Shown one piece after another: positions 44,701 through 52,465 of a stretch of 64,000 nt of DNA (positions are counted from its first letter, which is position 1; each line of letters begins with the position of its first letter). The notes under the pieces were generated by a model. That model saw only the letters and a list, made by a program, of their open reading frames with translations, was not told the DNA's origin and did not search any database. Source of the DNA: Sorex araneus (taxonomy: Eukaryota > Chordata > Mammalia > Eulipotyphla > Soricidae); assembly GCF_027595985.1 (NCBI RefSeq), contig NC_073303.1, positions 366,471,636 to 366,535,635 of the forward strand. The letters are read 5' to 3'. Both the position numbers and the translations under genes were made by a program.

Positions 44701-46823
44701 GGAAACATTAGCCATGGTGCAGGGGGTTGAACCTGGGTCAACCATGTGAAAGACCCTGTACTATTCCCTGGCCAGCTGTGTGTTTTAAATAACAATGTCA
44801 GGACACTCCTATCTGATCTGTGTTTGCATCTGTAGTATATACATTCATTCAACAAAGGAATTTGTCTTCTTAAGCCCAGCAAGAAGTGGGACATAGGGGG
44901 CCAGAGAGATGGTTCAGTGGGTAGGGCGTTTGCCTTGCTCATAGTGGACCCGGGTTCAATCCCTGGCACCCCCGGAAAGTCTCCCAAGCCATGCCAGGAT
45001 TGATCCTAAGTAGAGTCAAAAGTCATCCCTGAGAACTGCTGGGTGTGACCCAGAAAGCTGAAACAGAAAAGGAAAGAGAAGTGTGGGAAATAGATTTCAG
45101 CGTCAGATCTTCATCTTTTGAATTTAGTTTCGTGACCAGGGTCCACACCGCTCTGGGCTGACGGAGCTGCACCTGCCCCGCCTCCCGTCCCCGGCTCTCT
45201 CGCCTCTTCCACGGCTGCGTGCTGGCACCAACACTCTGGGCTTATCTGAGCCCTTTTTCGTGTTCATTTTATTTCTGTGTCTGGAGAGAACTGCCCGCAA
45301 GGCACCCCCCTTTCTCGTGGTTGTCCCAGCAGCGTTTTCTCCCAGTTGAACCCGGGACACAGCAGCGAGGGGATCCTGTGTTTAAAGGCCAGTGAGGTGG
45401 GGCCGGGTCGTACAGCGGAGAGGGTGCTTGCCTTGCCCGTGACCGACCTGCATTCCACCCCATGTGGCCCCCTGAGCCCCACCAGGAGGGTTTCCTGAGC
45501 ACAGAGCAAGGAGTAAGCCTGAAGCCTCCCCGGGTGTGGCCCCACAAAGCCAGCAAAAAATATACAAAAAAAAAAAAAAGAGAAACACCAGTGAGGGCAG
45601 CCCTCTCCGTCCCTTCAGAACCCTTCCTCAGTTTCATTTCTCCTTAGAAGTGTCTTCTCTGGGGCTGGGGCCATAGCACAGCAGGTAGGGCGTTTGCCTT
45701 GCACGCGGTCTACCCGGGTTCGATTCCCAGCATCCCATAGGGTCCCCTGAGCACTGCCAGGAGTAATTCCTGAATGCATGAACCAGGTGTCACCCCTGAG
45801 CATCGCCAGGTGTGACCCAAAAAGAAAAAAAAAAAAGAAATATCTTCTCTGTGGCAGAGCATGCTGGGTTGGGTTCTCTCACGGGGGGAGCAAGATTAAA
45901 GGGCAGACCCTTTGACAGGGCCCCCGGGGGCTTCAGTGGCGACAGTAAGAGGCTTTGAAGAAGCAGAGGCGGCAGGAAGGTGTTCCCCGGGACTGGAGGC
46001 TGCCACCCTCTCATTAGCGAGCCACCTCAGGCCTGTCACCCAGATGAAGGACCGGATGGTCAGCGTCATCATCACCGCTCTCATGGAGGCTCCTGCCTCC
46101 TCTTTCTGGGAGCAGAGCCCCCGTGGGGGCGTCAGTCAGGGCTCCCCGTGTGCATTCACTGCTCAATCAGCTCGTTTGTTACCCCGAAAAGCGCCGTGAA
46201 ATGAGCGTGATGAGGACTCCCCCCGTGACCCGCCAACGCCTCCTTCAGAAGCGTGCCTCGTTATGGAAGCTGTGGGCCGCGGGGAGAAAATTAGGAAGGC
46301 AGCCACGGAAGCTGCTCGTTCTGGTGCAGACAAGTGGCCCGCCCGATTATTTTAATTCCCCCGTGAATGCGGCAATTAGAAGACGGTCAGGTTTCTGATG
46401 AGCTCTGCTCCTTGTCAGCGCGTGGAGGCGGAGGGCTGGGGGCCGCAGGCCCAATCAGCGCTATTCTCTCGGGAGGGCTGTTGGCTGCCCTGGGCTGGCC
46501 TTCCGTCCTGCCGCTCACCGTTTTGATGCTTCTGCCTTTTTGTCCCACAATTTAGATTTCTACCTTACGTTGGCATGGTCACCATCATAATGAACGACTA
46601 CCCAAAATTCAAGGTAGGAATCCATCCATGTGTGTCTGTTTAAACATAAGTGTGGGAGCTTTTACATGTGTAGGGGCAATGGTACCCTCTGTCTGGAACT
46701 CAGGGCTCACTGCAAATGAACAGCATTTAGATGCACATCACAGAAAATATGCTTTAGCTACTGTTGTGTGTTCTAAAGTGACTCCTATGCGTTTGTTGCC
46801 TTTTTAAAAAATTATGGAACCCT

Positions 46824-46864
<41 letters not shown>

Positions 46865-47451
46865 GCAGGCAGCAAAGCCAGTGCTACTCCCCCTCCCTAA
46901 CTTCTGCATAAAAGGCACCTTTTGTGTTGTGGTTTTGTTCTGGGGTCACACTCAGAGATGCTCAGGGCTTGCTCCTGGCTCTGCACTCAGGAACTGTCTG
47001 TGACTCCTGACAGTGCTCGGGGGAGCCCTATGGGATACCGGGGGTCAATCCCAGGTCAGCTGCATGCAAGGCCAGCACCCTCCCTGCTCTACTGTGGCTC
47101 CATCCCTAGAGATGACTTTTCTTTGTTAAAGCCCTGGAAAGAGCCCAGAGAAACCCAGGAGGGGCGAGCCCTTCCCTGGCGCCCGTGGCCCAGCGGTGGT
47201 GCTTACCAGATGTGGTGTTCGACAGCTGCTTGGGAAGAGGGTGGGCGTGGGGGCCGAGGGCACATGGGCCGGGGCATCTGTTTGTCCTGTTCCCAGTCTG
47301 GTAGCGGTGACACCCCCAAACGCAGGTCAGGACCCAGCTGGGGGCTTCTCCGCCCCGGCCCCCCCGGTAACCCGTCTCTCTGCCCTCTCCCCTGCAGTAT
47401 GCTCTGCTGGCTGTGATGGGCGCCTACGTGCTACTCAAACGCGAATCCTGA
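31414..47451 (+). CDS. SEC11C: SEC11C, signal peptidase complex catalytic subunit, complete
   Basis: Six coding exons: 31414-31500, 37241-37350, 40736-40885, 44285-44404, 46556-46613 and 47398-47451. All splice sites are GT/AG and phases agree. The product has 192 residues, the family length. It is an ER membrane serine protease that removes signal peptides from secretory proteins, working with SPCS1-3 as the paralogue of SEC11A. Residues 1-28 are cytosolic, about 29-48 form the membrane anchor ([20 protein letters not shown]), and the rest is lumenal. The SGSMEP motif gives catalytic Ser68; IVHR gives His108; EVDDRG gives Asp134. The extra N-terminal residues ([20 protein letters not shown]) distinguish C from A. 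The start is chosen for its GCCATGG context and family length. No disabling change was seen, so the gene is probably functional. Confidence 0.98.
32850..32990 (-). mobile_element. Second SINE-like unit (GTAACGTCTCC family), old copy
   Basis: GCGAGCTACCCGTGGTGTAT, CAACGGAGACGTTACTGGC and ATCGATGAACAACGGGACAA are the reverse of the unit at 53761-53900. Confidence 0.65.
33225..34260 (+). other. Repeat-poor island in SEC11C intron 1 with a 212-codon open frame
   Basis: About 1 kb with no recognised repeat and balanced base composition. An open frame (33263-33901) starts [13 protein letters not shown] and has no family resemblance I know. The stretch also carries homeodomain-like CCATTAATAG and a POU-like TTTGCAAAT. 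It is more likely conserved regulatory DNA, or chance, than a gene. Confidence 0.35.
34282..34464 (-). mobile_element. Young SINE with target duplication
   Basis: GGGTCACACCTGGAAATGCA, GGGATTTGAACCCGGTCGGC, ATCGCTCCAGCCCC. Flanks TGAACTCCTTTATTTTA (34274) and TGAACTGCTTTTTTA (34465). Confidence 0.92.
34635..34765 (-). mobile_element. Old SINE
   Basis: CTGTGCTCAGGGATCACTCC repeats once with GCTCGGTGATCACTCCTGGT; then CATGGAGTGCCGGGCTCC, GTGCCAGGCGAGGGTTCTGG. Confidence 0.7.
35713..35870 (+). mobile_element. Second SINE-like unit (GTAACGTCTCC family)
   Basis: TGTAGTACTGTCATTCCATT, GAGCGGGCACCAGTAACGTC, TCCATTGTGAGACTTGTTAC, TTTTTGGCATATCAAATAC. Shared with 53761-53870, 32850-32990 and 15900-15990. 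Confidence 0.7.
36475..36601 (-). mobile_element. Old SINE fragment
   Basis: GGTGGTGCTCAGGGGGGCCG, GATGCTGGGGATTGAACCAG and TTTCCCCGGCCCCC. Confidence 0.6.
36893..37038 (+). mobile_element. Old SINE fragment
   Basis: GCACCTGCCTTGCACACGG, CCTGGTTCCATCCCTAGCAT, CCTGAGCACCGCCAGG, CATCGCCGGATGTGACCCC; the 5' end is eroded. It ends about 200 bp before SEC11C exon 2. Confidence 0.8.
37241..37350 (+). CDS. SEC11C: SEC11C coding exon 2
   Basis: CTCCTCAG acceptor, GTAGGT donor. Encodes residues 30-65, including the membrane segment and ESPIVVVL; ends in phase 2 within the codon of Ser66. A long TG microsatellite starts 182 bp after the donor. Confidence 0.98.
37533..37580. repeat. (TG)n microsatellite
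   Basis: About 23 TG units with one interruption (TATG), in SEC11C intron 2. Confidence 0.97.
37581..38060 (-). mobile_element. L1 fragment pair in opposite orientations (possible twin-primed insertion)
   Basis: 37581-37700 reads as a reversed L1 3' end (CCGTGACTTACAAAGTTACT, CAGCCAACATTATTTCAACA, CACCAGTGTC). 37915-38040 reads in forward orientation as the end of L1 ORF2 (AAATCCAAATCAAGGTGATA, GAGATACCATCTCACACCC). Confidence 0.55.
38212..38290 (+). mobile_element. SINE with internal deletion
   Basis: GGGGGCTGGAGTGATAATAC joins directly to GAGCATCACAGGGTGTGGCC, so the middle is missing. The A-rich end has a local 35-bp duplication. Confidence 0.75.
38337..38518 (-). mobile_element. Young SINE with target duplication
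   Basis: T-run of 17, GCTTTTTGGGTCACACCCGG, GGGATTTTGAACCCGGGTGG, ATTGCTCCAGCCCC. Flanks AAACAAAGTAATTCTT (ending 38337 and starting 38519); a third copy of this word lies at about 38288. Confidence 0.95.
38650..38707. repeat. (TG)n microsatellite
   Basis: About 27 TG units then TATGTGTGTG. Confidence 0.98.
38845..38970 (-). mobile_element. Old SINE
   Basis: CTTTTGGCTCTGTGCTCAAG, CCACTCCTGGCTTTGCTGGG, GGTGCCGGGGATTGCTGCGG. Confidence 0.65.
39176..39265 (-). mobile_element. Old SINE fragment
   Basis: GGGGTCAGGTCTCATCTGGC, TGCCCAGGGCTTACTCCTGG and GATCCCGCTACGGTGCTGGG. Confidence 0.6.
39635..39750 (+). mobile_element. Old SINE fragment
   Basis: GGGGCCGGGGAGCTGGTACA, CACTTGCCCTGTGCATGGC, CTTGAACCCTGGCACCAC, CCTGAGCACTGCTGGGAG. 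Confidence 0.7.
40012..40175 (-). mobile_element. Old SINE
   Basis: TTGGGCCACAACTGACAGTG, CTCAGGGATCACCCCGGGTG, GGATCCCGGGTCCACCCTG. Confidence 0.75.
40736..40885 (+). CDS. SEC11C: SEC11C coding exon 3 (catalytic Ser and His)
   Basis: Acceptor TCTTCCCAG, donor GTAAGG. Encodes [18 protein letters not shown] through [10 protein letters not shown], with Ser68 and His108. The acceptor lacks a long uninterrupted pyrimidine run (GTGCCCCTCGTGTCTTCCCAG). Confidence 0.98.
41489..41694 (-). mobile_element. 5'-truncated L1 with target duplication
   Basis: A/T tail, TTATTGAGTCACCGTGTGGA, AGTCATACAATGCTCGAACA, CACCAGTGCACATATTCC. GGGGGGCACTTTT occurs on both sides (41466 and 41695). Confidence 0.8.
42050..43310 (-). 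mobile_element. L1 3' UTR with expanded polypyrimidine tract, hosting an LTR
   Basis: Left: GTACAGTTACGGAGCTGTTA, ACACAGTGCTCCAGCCG, CACCAGTGAACATTTCCC, the reversed L1 3' end. Centre: the C/T tract (42225-42295 and 42639-43137). Right: GGGCATTATAGTTTGCAGCA and AGAGTGATCATTTCCACT, the same L1 3' UTR segment seen at 14262-14426. The tract has a higher-order unit of about 60-70 bp (CTCGCCCCCCTGCTCCTCC then CTCTCGCTCTCCTCCCC). Confidence 0.75.
42296..42638 (-). mobile_element. Solo LTR, antisense in SEC11C intron 3
   Basis: Bounded TGTCGCGCGCT...CTCTCCACA on the + strand, so TG...CA in either reading. On the minus strand it has a TATA-like GTATATAAGGG and later a GAATAAATCG poly(A) signal, giving U3-R-U5 order. 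CTCCCC precedes and follows it, compatible with a 6-bp target duplication, though the context is C/T repeat. A related shorter LTR is at 61969-62138. There are no internal viral genes. Confidence 0.85.
43455..43665 (-). mobile_element. L1 3' end
   Basis: TTTAATTGAATCACCATGAG, CAGTTAGAAAGTTGTCCG, CTACAGTGCTCCAGCGCC, CACCAGGGCACGTTTCCC. Confidence 0.75.
44285..44404 (+). CDS. SEC11C: SEC11C coding exon 4 (catalytic Asp)
   Basis: Acceptor TTCTTCCCAG, donor GTGAGG. Encodes [20 protein letters not shown] and onward to VGRAR, with Asp134 and the conserved LTKGDNN strand. Confidence 0.98.
44633..44775 (-). mobile_element. Old SINE
   Basis: CCCAGGCCTTACTCCTGACT, CTCAGGGATCACTCCTGGCG, GGTTGAACCTGGGTCAACC. 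Confidence 0.8.
44899..45062 (+). mobile_element. Old SINE
   Basis: GGGGGCCAGAGAGATGGTTC, GGGTAGGGCGTTTGCCTTGC, CCGGGTTCAATCCCTGGCAC, GCTGGGTGTGACCCAGAAAG. Confidence 0.88.
45399..45570 (+). mobile_element. Old SINE
   Basis: GGGGCCGGGTCGTACAGCGG, GTGCTTGCCTTGCCCGTGAC, CTGAGCCCCACCAGGAGG, CCGGGTGTGGCCCCACAAAG and an A-tail. Confidence 0.82.
45661..45838 (+). mobile_element. Young SINE with target duplication
   Basis: GGGGCTGGGGCCATAGCACA to the A-tail. Flanks AGTGTCTTCTCTG and AATATCTTCTCTG. Confidence 0.94.
46180..46500. promoter_or_regulatory. Candidate conserved non-coding element before SEC11C exon 5
   Basis: This lies in a repeat-free stretch (45850-46555). It contains clustered TAAT-core words: AAAATTAGG (46287), GATTATTTTAATTCC (46345), GCAATTAGA (46372), then CCCAATCAGCG. 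The base pattern resembles developmental enhancers, but this is inference from sequence style only. Confidence 0.3.
46556..46613 (+). CDS. SEC11C: SEC11C coding exon 5
   Basis: 58-bp exon with acceptor ACAATTTAG and donor GTAGGA. Encodes [19 protein letters not shown], the conserved lumenal strand of the family. Confidence 0.97.
46830..46862. repeat. (CA)n microsatellite
   Basis: About 16 CA units in SEC11C intron 5. Confidence 0.97.
46938..47108 (-). mobile_element. Old SINE
   Basis: GGGGTCACACTCAGAGATGC, GGGCTTGCTCCTGGCTCTGC, GGTCAATCCCAGGTCAGCTG. Confidence 0.85.
47398..47451 (+). CDS. SEC11C: SEC11C terminal coding exon 6
   Basis: Acceptor CCCTGCAG, 17 codons ([17 protein letters not shown]), stop TGA at 47449-47451. 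Confidence 0.97.
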   Translation, partial: YALLAVMGAYVLLKRES

Positions 47452-47620
47452 GAGAAGCGGCCGTTTCGGGAGCCAGCTGGAGCTGAATTCTGTGGCGAAA
47501 GAGAAAAACTAATATATTCGAAAGGTTTCACTTTCTATAGAAAAAGGAAAACATGGCGACTTTTTTGTTTTTTTTTTGGTTTTGGTCTTGTCCAAATAAA
47601 TGAACGATTCACCGGGAGAG
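47452..47620 (+). other. SEC11C: SEC11C 3' UTR with poly(A) signal
   Basis: Short 3' UTR. AATAAA lies at 47595-47600, so cleavage is expected about 10-30 bases later. The TTTTG-rich stretch at 47560-47590 precedes the signal. Confidence 0.8.
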
Positions 47621-48049
47621 ACGGTTTCCTTTTGTGGATTCTTGAGTTGCATGAGCACAGTGACTGGGTCTCGCGGCCCCACTCTGCAGGGCCCAGGCTC
47701 CCGCTGTCCAGCCAACGGCGTAGTCCCCGATGTGGGAACTGTGACATGTCGTGTCAGGGGTCACCATGCATGAAGCACCGCCCAGGGACACAGCCACCTC
47801 TGGCAGCGAGCCTCTTCCTGAAATGTCGTGTGCGGGTCACACCCTCGGAGAGGCCCTGGGAGAGGCCCGGGTGAAGGGTCGGACACATGCTTGCCCCCAG
47901 GGACGGCCGTCTGCTCTGAGACAGGCACAGAGCCGGGCAGAGGGGAGGCTGTGCCCCTCTCCCGCTGCAGCTCCCCTCTGCTCCGCGGGAGCTGTGTCTG
48001 CACCCCAGGTTGCTGGGTTCTACAGTGGTCCCATCAGACACCCGTCTGG

Positions 48050-48190
48050 GGGCCGGGGAGACAGTACAGCAGGTGGGGCACTAGCCCTGCTCGGGCTGAC
48101 CCGGCCTCAGTCCCTGACACCCCCTGGTCCTCCCCAGCTCCACCAGGAGTGACCCCTGAGCATCGCTGGGTGTGGCACAAAACACAAAGT
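48050..48190 (+). mobile_element. Old SINE
   Basis: GGGGGCCGGGGAGACAGTAC, GGCCTCAGTCCCTGACACC, CATCGCTGGGTGTGGCAC. Confidence 0.8.
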
Positions 48191-48639
48191 GAAGGGAAAT
48201 ATCCTCCCTGGACCTGTAGCCCCGCATAGCGGGGCACAAAGGGCAGTGGGTGGCGCTCCCCAGTGGAGCAGGGACGGGCGAGGATGTGAGGGCAGGGGCA
48301 GTTGCTCCCAGCGTCAGGCGGCCAGAGATCTCGGCGAGTCGTCGGACTCTCTGGATGTCAAGTAGCCACAAGCAGACTGAGACACAGAGATGGGACAGAC
48401 GTTTCAAGGTTTTAGTCACACACCAAAACACTCAAGGGACTCAGCGTTGAGGGTTCACAGCCCGAGACTCGGAACCCCCATCACCCTCTTTAAGCCCTCT
48501 GCCCTCCTGCCTGCGAGTGGGGGTGCCCCTGCCAGGGGCGTCCTCACCGCCTTGAGCAGGCACGCAGAGGTACAGAAGCGAGGCAGAGCACTTAACCCAT
48601 CTTCCTGCATCCTTGTTACCTGCGGTCAGATGTGTTTTT

Positions 48640-48813
48640 GGTTTTTTTTTTCTTTTTGGGTCACACCTGCCTATGCACAGGGGTTACTCCTGGCTCTGCA
48701 CTCAGGAATTACTCCTGACGGTGCTCAGGGGACCATATGGGATGCTGGGATTTGAACCCGGGTCGGCCGCGTGCAAGGCAAACGCCCTACCCGCTGTGCT
48801 ATCGCTCCAGCCC
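48640..48813 (-). mobile_element. Young SINE with target duplication
   Basis: T-run, TTTTGGGTCACACCTGCCTA, GGATTTGAACCCGGGTCGGC, ATCGCTCCAGCCCC. Flanks CTGCGGTCAGATGT and CTGTGGTCAGATGT. Confidence 0.94.
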
Positions 48814-49171
48814 CTATCTGTGGTCAGATGTCTGGGCGTTTATGTCCACGCCCTGGGGGTCTGGCGTGTTTTTCTTACTAGGATGTAAACTCAGGACCCT
48901 AAGGCACAAAATGGAGTCACTGTGGTTCTTTCCCCAGGAGAGAAGCAGAGTAAAGAGCAGTGTTCCTGAAATTCTCCTGCAGTGCCAGGGGTCCTGGCTA
49001 GGAGGACCTGCCACGATCAACCAGCACGGCTGCCAGGACCATGCATGGCACATGTGGCAGCCCCAGGGATTAAACTCTTGACCTTAATGCTGGCAAGGCA
49101 GGTGCTCTAAGCCACTGCACTATCTCCCGGGCCCCAGTTTCTCTCTTGGTCTGGTTAAGAAGCAGGGTTTA

Positions 49172-49337
49172 GGGGCTGGAGTGATAGCACAGCGGGTAGG
49201 GCGTTTGCCTTGCATGCGGTCGACCTGGGTTCGAGTCCCAGCATCCCATATGGTCCTCTGAGCACCGCCAGGAATAATTCCTGAGTGCATGAGCAAGCCA
49301 GGAGTAACCCCTGTGCATAGGCAGGTGTGACCCAAAA

Positions 49338-49368
<31 letters not shown>
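49172..49368 (+). mobile_element. Young SINE with long poly-A tail
   Basis: GGGGCTGGAGTGATAGCACA, tail of about 28 A. Flanks AGCAGGGTTTA at 49161 and 49369. Confidence 0.96.
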
Positions 49369-49369
<1 letters not shown>

Positions 49370-49389
49370 GCAGGGTTTAGGGACCAAGG

Positions 49390-49555
49390 GACCAGTGATA
49401 TAGAATGGCAGATACAGCACTTGCCTTGCGCATAGCTGACCTATTCCACCCCCAACTCCCCGTAGGGTCCCCGAACCCGACCAGGACTGATCCCTCGCAC
49501 AGAGCCAGGAGTAAGCCCTGAGCACCGCTGGGTGTGGCTCCAAAACAAAACATTA
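49390..49555 (+). mobile_element. Old SINE
   Basis: GGGACCAGTGATATAGAATG, GCACTTGCCTTGCGCATAGC, GAGCACCGCTGGGTGTGGC. Confidence 0.75.
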
Positions 49556-50247
49556 TAAAGGATTTCTGTGCTGTGGGACAGCGAGGGCTGGGGTGGGGAG
49601 CAGGGACTGAGTCCCTGGGGTCTGTCGGGAATGCTGTGCCCCCAACATCTGTCCCGATGAGGGGTGTATGTGACCCCATGGCCGTCCGGGATGGGCTGCC
49701 TTTCAGCACACCCCGCTTCAGGCTCAGTTGCATTAACTTGGGAAAGCGTCACTTCTCGGGATGTGGGTCTTCTGGCATCCAGGGAACTCAGACTTGGCCC
49801 CGGGCAGAGCCTCGGTCACGTGGTCCCTGTCCTGCAGCTCAGTGCAGGCGGAAATGATGGCGTGGCCGGCGTGGACCAGCAGGTCCCGAGGCTTCCCAGA
49901 AGCCCCTGAGTACCTGTTGGGAACCCGAGACTGGGCCATCACGAGAGCAGATATGAATGCCCAACGGCAGACGACTGTCCCCAAGGTCCCTGAGGACAGC
50001 CCAGAGAAGCCACAGGCTGCTACACTGCCACTGTACAGGGTCCCCCTGAGCAGAGAGCAGAGCGGCTTACCCGGGTGTGCTGAGATTTGTTTTTCAATTG
50101 ATGGTGGAAGGTGTGATTTCCCAGGCCACAGCCCCGAGGGCTGCCCTGTAACTCCGTTTCCATGCCAAGGAGTGTGCCAGTGTGCGTAAAGGCTAGGCAA
50201 ATGCTGCTTCAAGCATGTGTGAAAATGCAGGTGCATGCAAAAACTGC

Positions 50248-50249
<2 letters not shown>

Positions 50250-50285
<36 letters not shown>
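50250..50285. repeat. (CA)n microsatellite
   Basis: About 17 CA units. Confidence 0.97.
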
Positions 50286-50288
<3 letters not shown>

Positions 50289-50693
50289 CAACAGGCGAGC
50301 TCTAAACTGCTCCTCTAGAAAAATGCTGGGATTGCATCATTAGCAGCACGGCTGGGTGAATGTTGCTGTGAGCTGGAGGGTGCTTTGGGTCCTTCCGTGT
50401 AGGGGAGCCAGCTGGGTGCCTGAACTTTCGTCTCTAGGTGACTCATAGGTGGCCGAGCTGAGAGTCAGAGAAACCTCTGCAGATTAGTTGGGGGAAAATG
50501 CGATCAGGGCACTTGATCATCTCTCTCTTCTCGTCTTCATGAGGTCATCTTCAGATAGGAAAAATTGAGGTTATTTTCAGAGAGGAAAAAACCCAGAAAC
50601 ACGCTGTTTCCTCATGCCACCCTCTTGTTTTTCCACACCGAACTGGGCTGAGCTGGCTGGTGATGGGCGGTTTGTGCCGGGCACCTGTCTTAT

Positions 50694-50800
50694 GTTTTTT
50701 TCTTTTAGCTCTTTGGGTCACACCCGGCGATGCACAGGGGTCACTCCTGGCTCTGCACTCAGGAATTCCTCCTGGCAGTGCTCGGGGATGCTGGGAATCT
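50694..50800 (-). mobile_element. SINE, outer member of a composite, cut by a poly-C run
   Basis: CTCTTTGGGTCACACCCGGC, TCACTCCTGGCTCTGCACTC, GTGCTCGGGGATGCTGGGAA, then 17-18 C from about 50804 and about 65 bp of non-SINE sequence. Confidence 0.85.
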
Positions 50801-50887
50801 TGCTCCCCCCCCCCCCCCCCCGTGAGAGAACCCAACCCAGCACCCCAGCATGGACCAAAGCCCAAAGCTCTGCCACAGAGAAGATAC

Positions 50888-51062
50888 TTTTTTTTTTTTT
50901 TTTTTTTTGCTTCTTGGGTCACACCTGGTGATGCTCAGGGGTGACACCTGGTTCATGCATTCAGGAATAACTCCTGGCAGTGCTCAGAGGACCCTATGGG
51001 ATGCTGGGAATCGAACCCGGGTAGACCACGTGCAAGGCAAACGCCCTCCCCGCTATGCTCCT
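50888..51062 (-). mobile_element. Young SINE, inner member of a composite
   Basis: T-run, GCTTCTTGGGTCACACCTGG, GGAATCGAACCCGGGTAGAC, ending CGCTATGCTCC. Its right edge is followed by GGGCACCTGTCTTAT, also found left of the outer SINE. Confidence 0.93.
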
Positions 51063-51392
51063 GGGCACCTGTCTTATAAAGGACCTTAGGCCCAGAGCGA
51101 TGGACGCCAGTGGCTCAGCACCATTGGTTGAGAAAGACGGTCATACCCTGGGGCTGTCTTTGCTTCTTGTCTCTAAGGTCCCGGCCTTTGCTCCTGTGCG
51201 TCTCCTCCTGCTCTCCCACTCTCTTCCACTCGCCCATCTGTCTGTCCTCCACCCGAGCCTCGAGAATTGATCAGCTAGCTTCCCAGGAAGCGTCAAAGCC
51301 AGGAAATGCCCTTTCTCCAACTTTGTCCTTCAATGCCGAATTGGGCATTCTGGATCTTTCTTATACTTTTCTATAGAAGCTTGATTATTTTT

Positions 51393-51560
51393 ATTTGTTT
51401 TTTGGCTACAACCGGCGATGCTCAAGACTTAGTCCTGGTTCTGAGCTCAGGGGTCACTCCTAGTGGGGCTCAGGGGACCCTACAGGATGCTGGGGATGGA
51501 ACCGGGTCGGCTGTGTGCAAGAGCAAGCGCTGTAGCCGTTGAATATTGCTCCAGGCTCCT
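51393..51560 (-). mobile_element. Old SINE
   Basis: TTTTTTGGCTACAACCGGCG, GCTCAAGACTTAGTCCTGGT, GGGGATGGAACCGGGTCGGC, ATATTGCTCCAGGCTCC. Confidence 0.82.
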
Positions 51561-52149
51561 TTTCTATATAACCCAGAATCAGGGAGTCAGCATCTAGAGC
51601 ACAGGATCTTTCGGAGCTATTTTTGGAGTCTGGAAAAGACACGAGACCCTCAGCCGCACCTGTCAGGCACGGATATCTAGGAGAAATCCTGCCCCCTGGC
51701 CTGAGCCATCTCCAGTTGATTTTGAGTCTCTTTCCCTTGACTCGTGTGTGTGGGCTTGGAGGCCTGTGGGTCTCTCCCACCCCGGAGATGCTCCAGGAGC
51801 GGCAGGCTGTTGTTTTTCTGTTTCTCTGCAGCATGCCTCATTTCCTCCCCAGCATCCGGTCTGTCTGCCGTGGCTGGGTAGACAGCCCCCCTCCCTCTCG
51901 GTTATCAATTTCAAGAGCTTGATTAGATCAGTGGATTTAAAGGCTGATAGATTGGTTTTGACTTCTCACTCCGCAGAAAAATGGATCCTAACAGAATCAG
52001 GCGGCCACTTAAGAGTTCCTACCTGGTCACGCTGGGCTCCATCCGCCGGAACTTGGGAGTGGATTAAAGACCAGAGGGAATGTGGTGACGCATTCTCAGA
52101 ATTAACAAATGATCCTCGAGATGGGATGTTCTTTGTTATTTTAGTCTTA

Positions 52150-52275
52150 GTTTTGGGGTCACACCCGCCAGCACTTGATCTCAGGGGTCTCTTGTGGTTG
52201 TGCTCAGGGGACCAAAAGGTGCCAGGGATCAAACCCAAGCCTCTTGAATGCACAGCATCTCTCCTGGCCCTCTGA
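52150..52275 (-). mobile_element. Old SINE
   Basis: TTGGGGTCACACCCGCCAGC, CAGGGATCAAACCCAAGCC, ATCTCTCCTGGCCC. Confidence 0.7.
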
Positions 52276-52297
52276 GTGACTTCCCTAGCCCAAGATG

Positions 52298-52299
52298 AG

Positions 52300-52342
<43 letters not shown>
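52298..52342. repeat. (ATT)n microsatellite
   Basis: About 14 ATT units at the tail side of the next SINE-like fragment. Confidence 0.97.
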
Positions 52343-52344
<2 letters not shown>

Positions 52345-52465
52345 TGGCCACAATTGTTGTTGCTTGGGGACCACTCCCAAGGGAGCTTGGCAGACATACT
52401 GCTGGGGATCAAACCCAGGTTGGCAGCATAAGACAAGTGCCCTACCCGTATATTTCGTCCCCGGT
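52343..52465 (-). mobile_element. Old SINE
   Basis: TTTGGCCACAATTGTTGTTG, GGGGATCAAACCCAGGTTGG, GACAAGTGCCCTACCCG. Confidence 0.7.
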
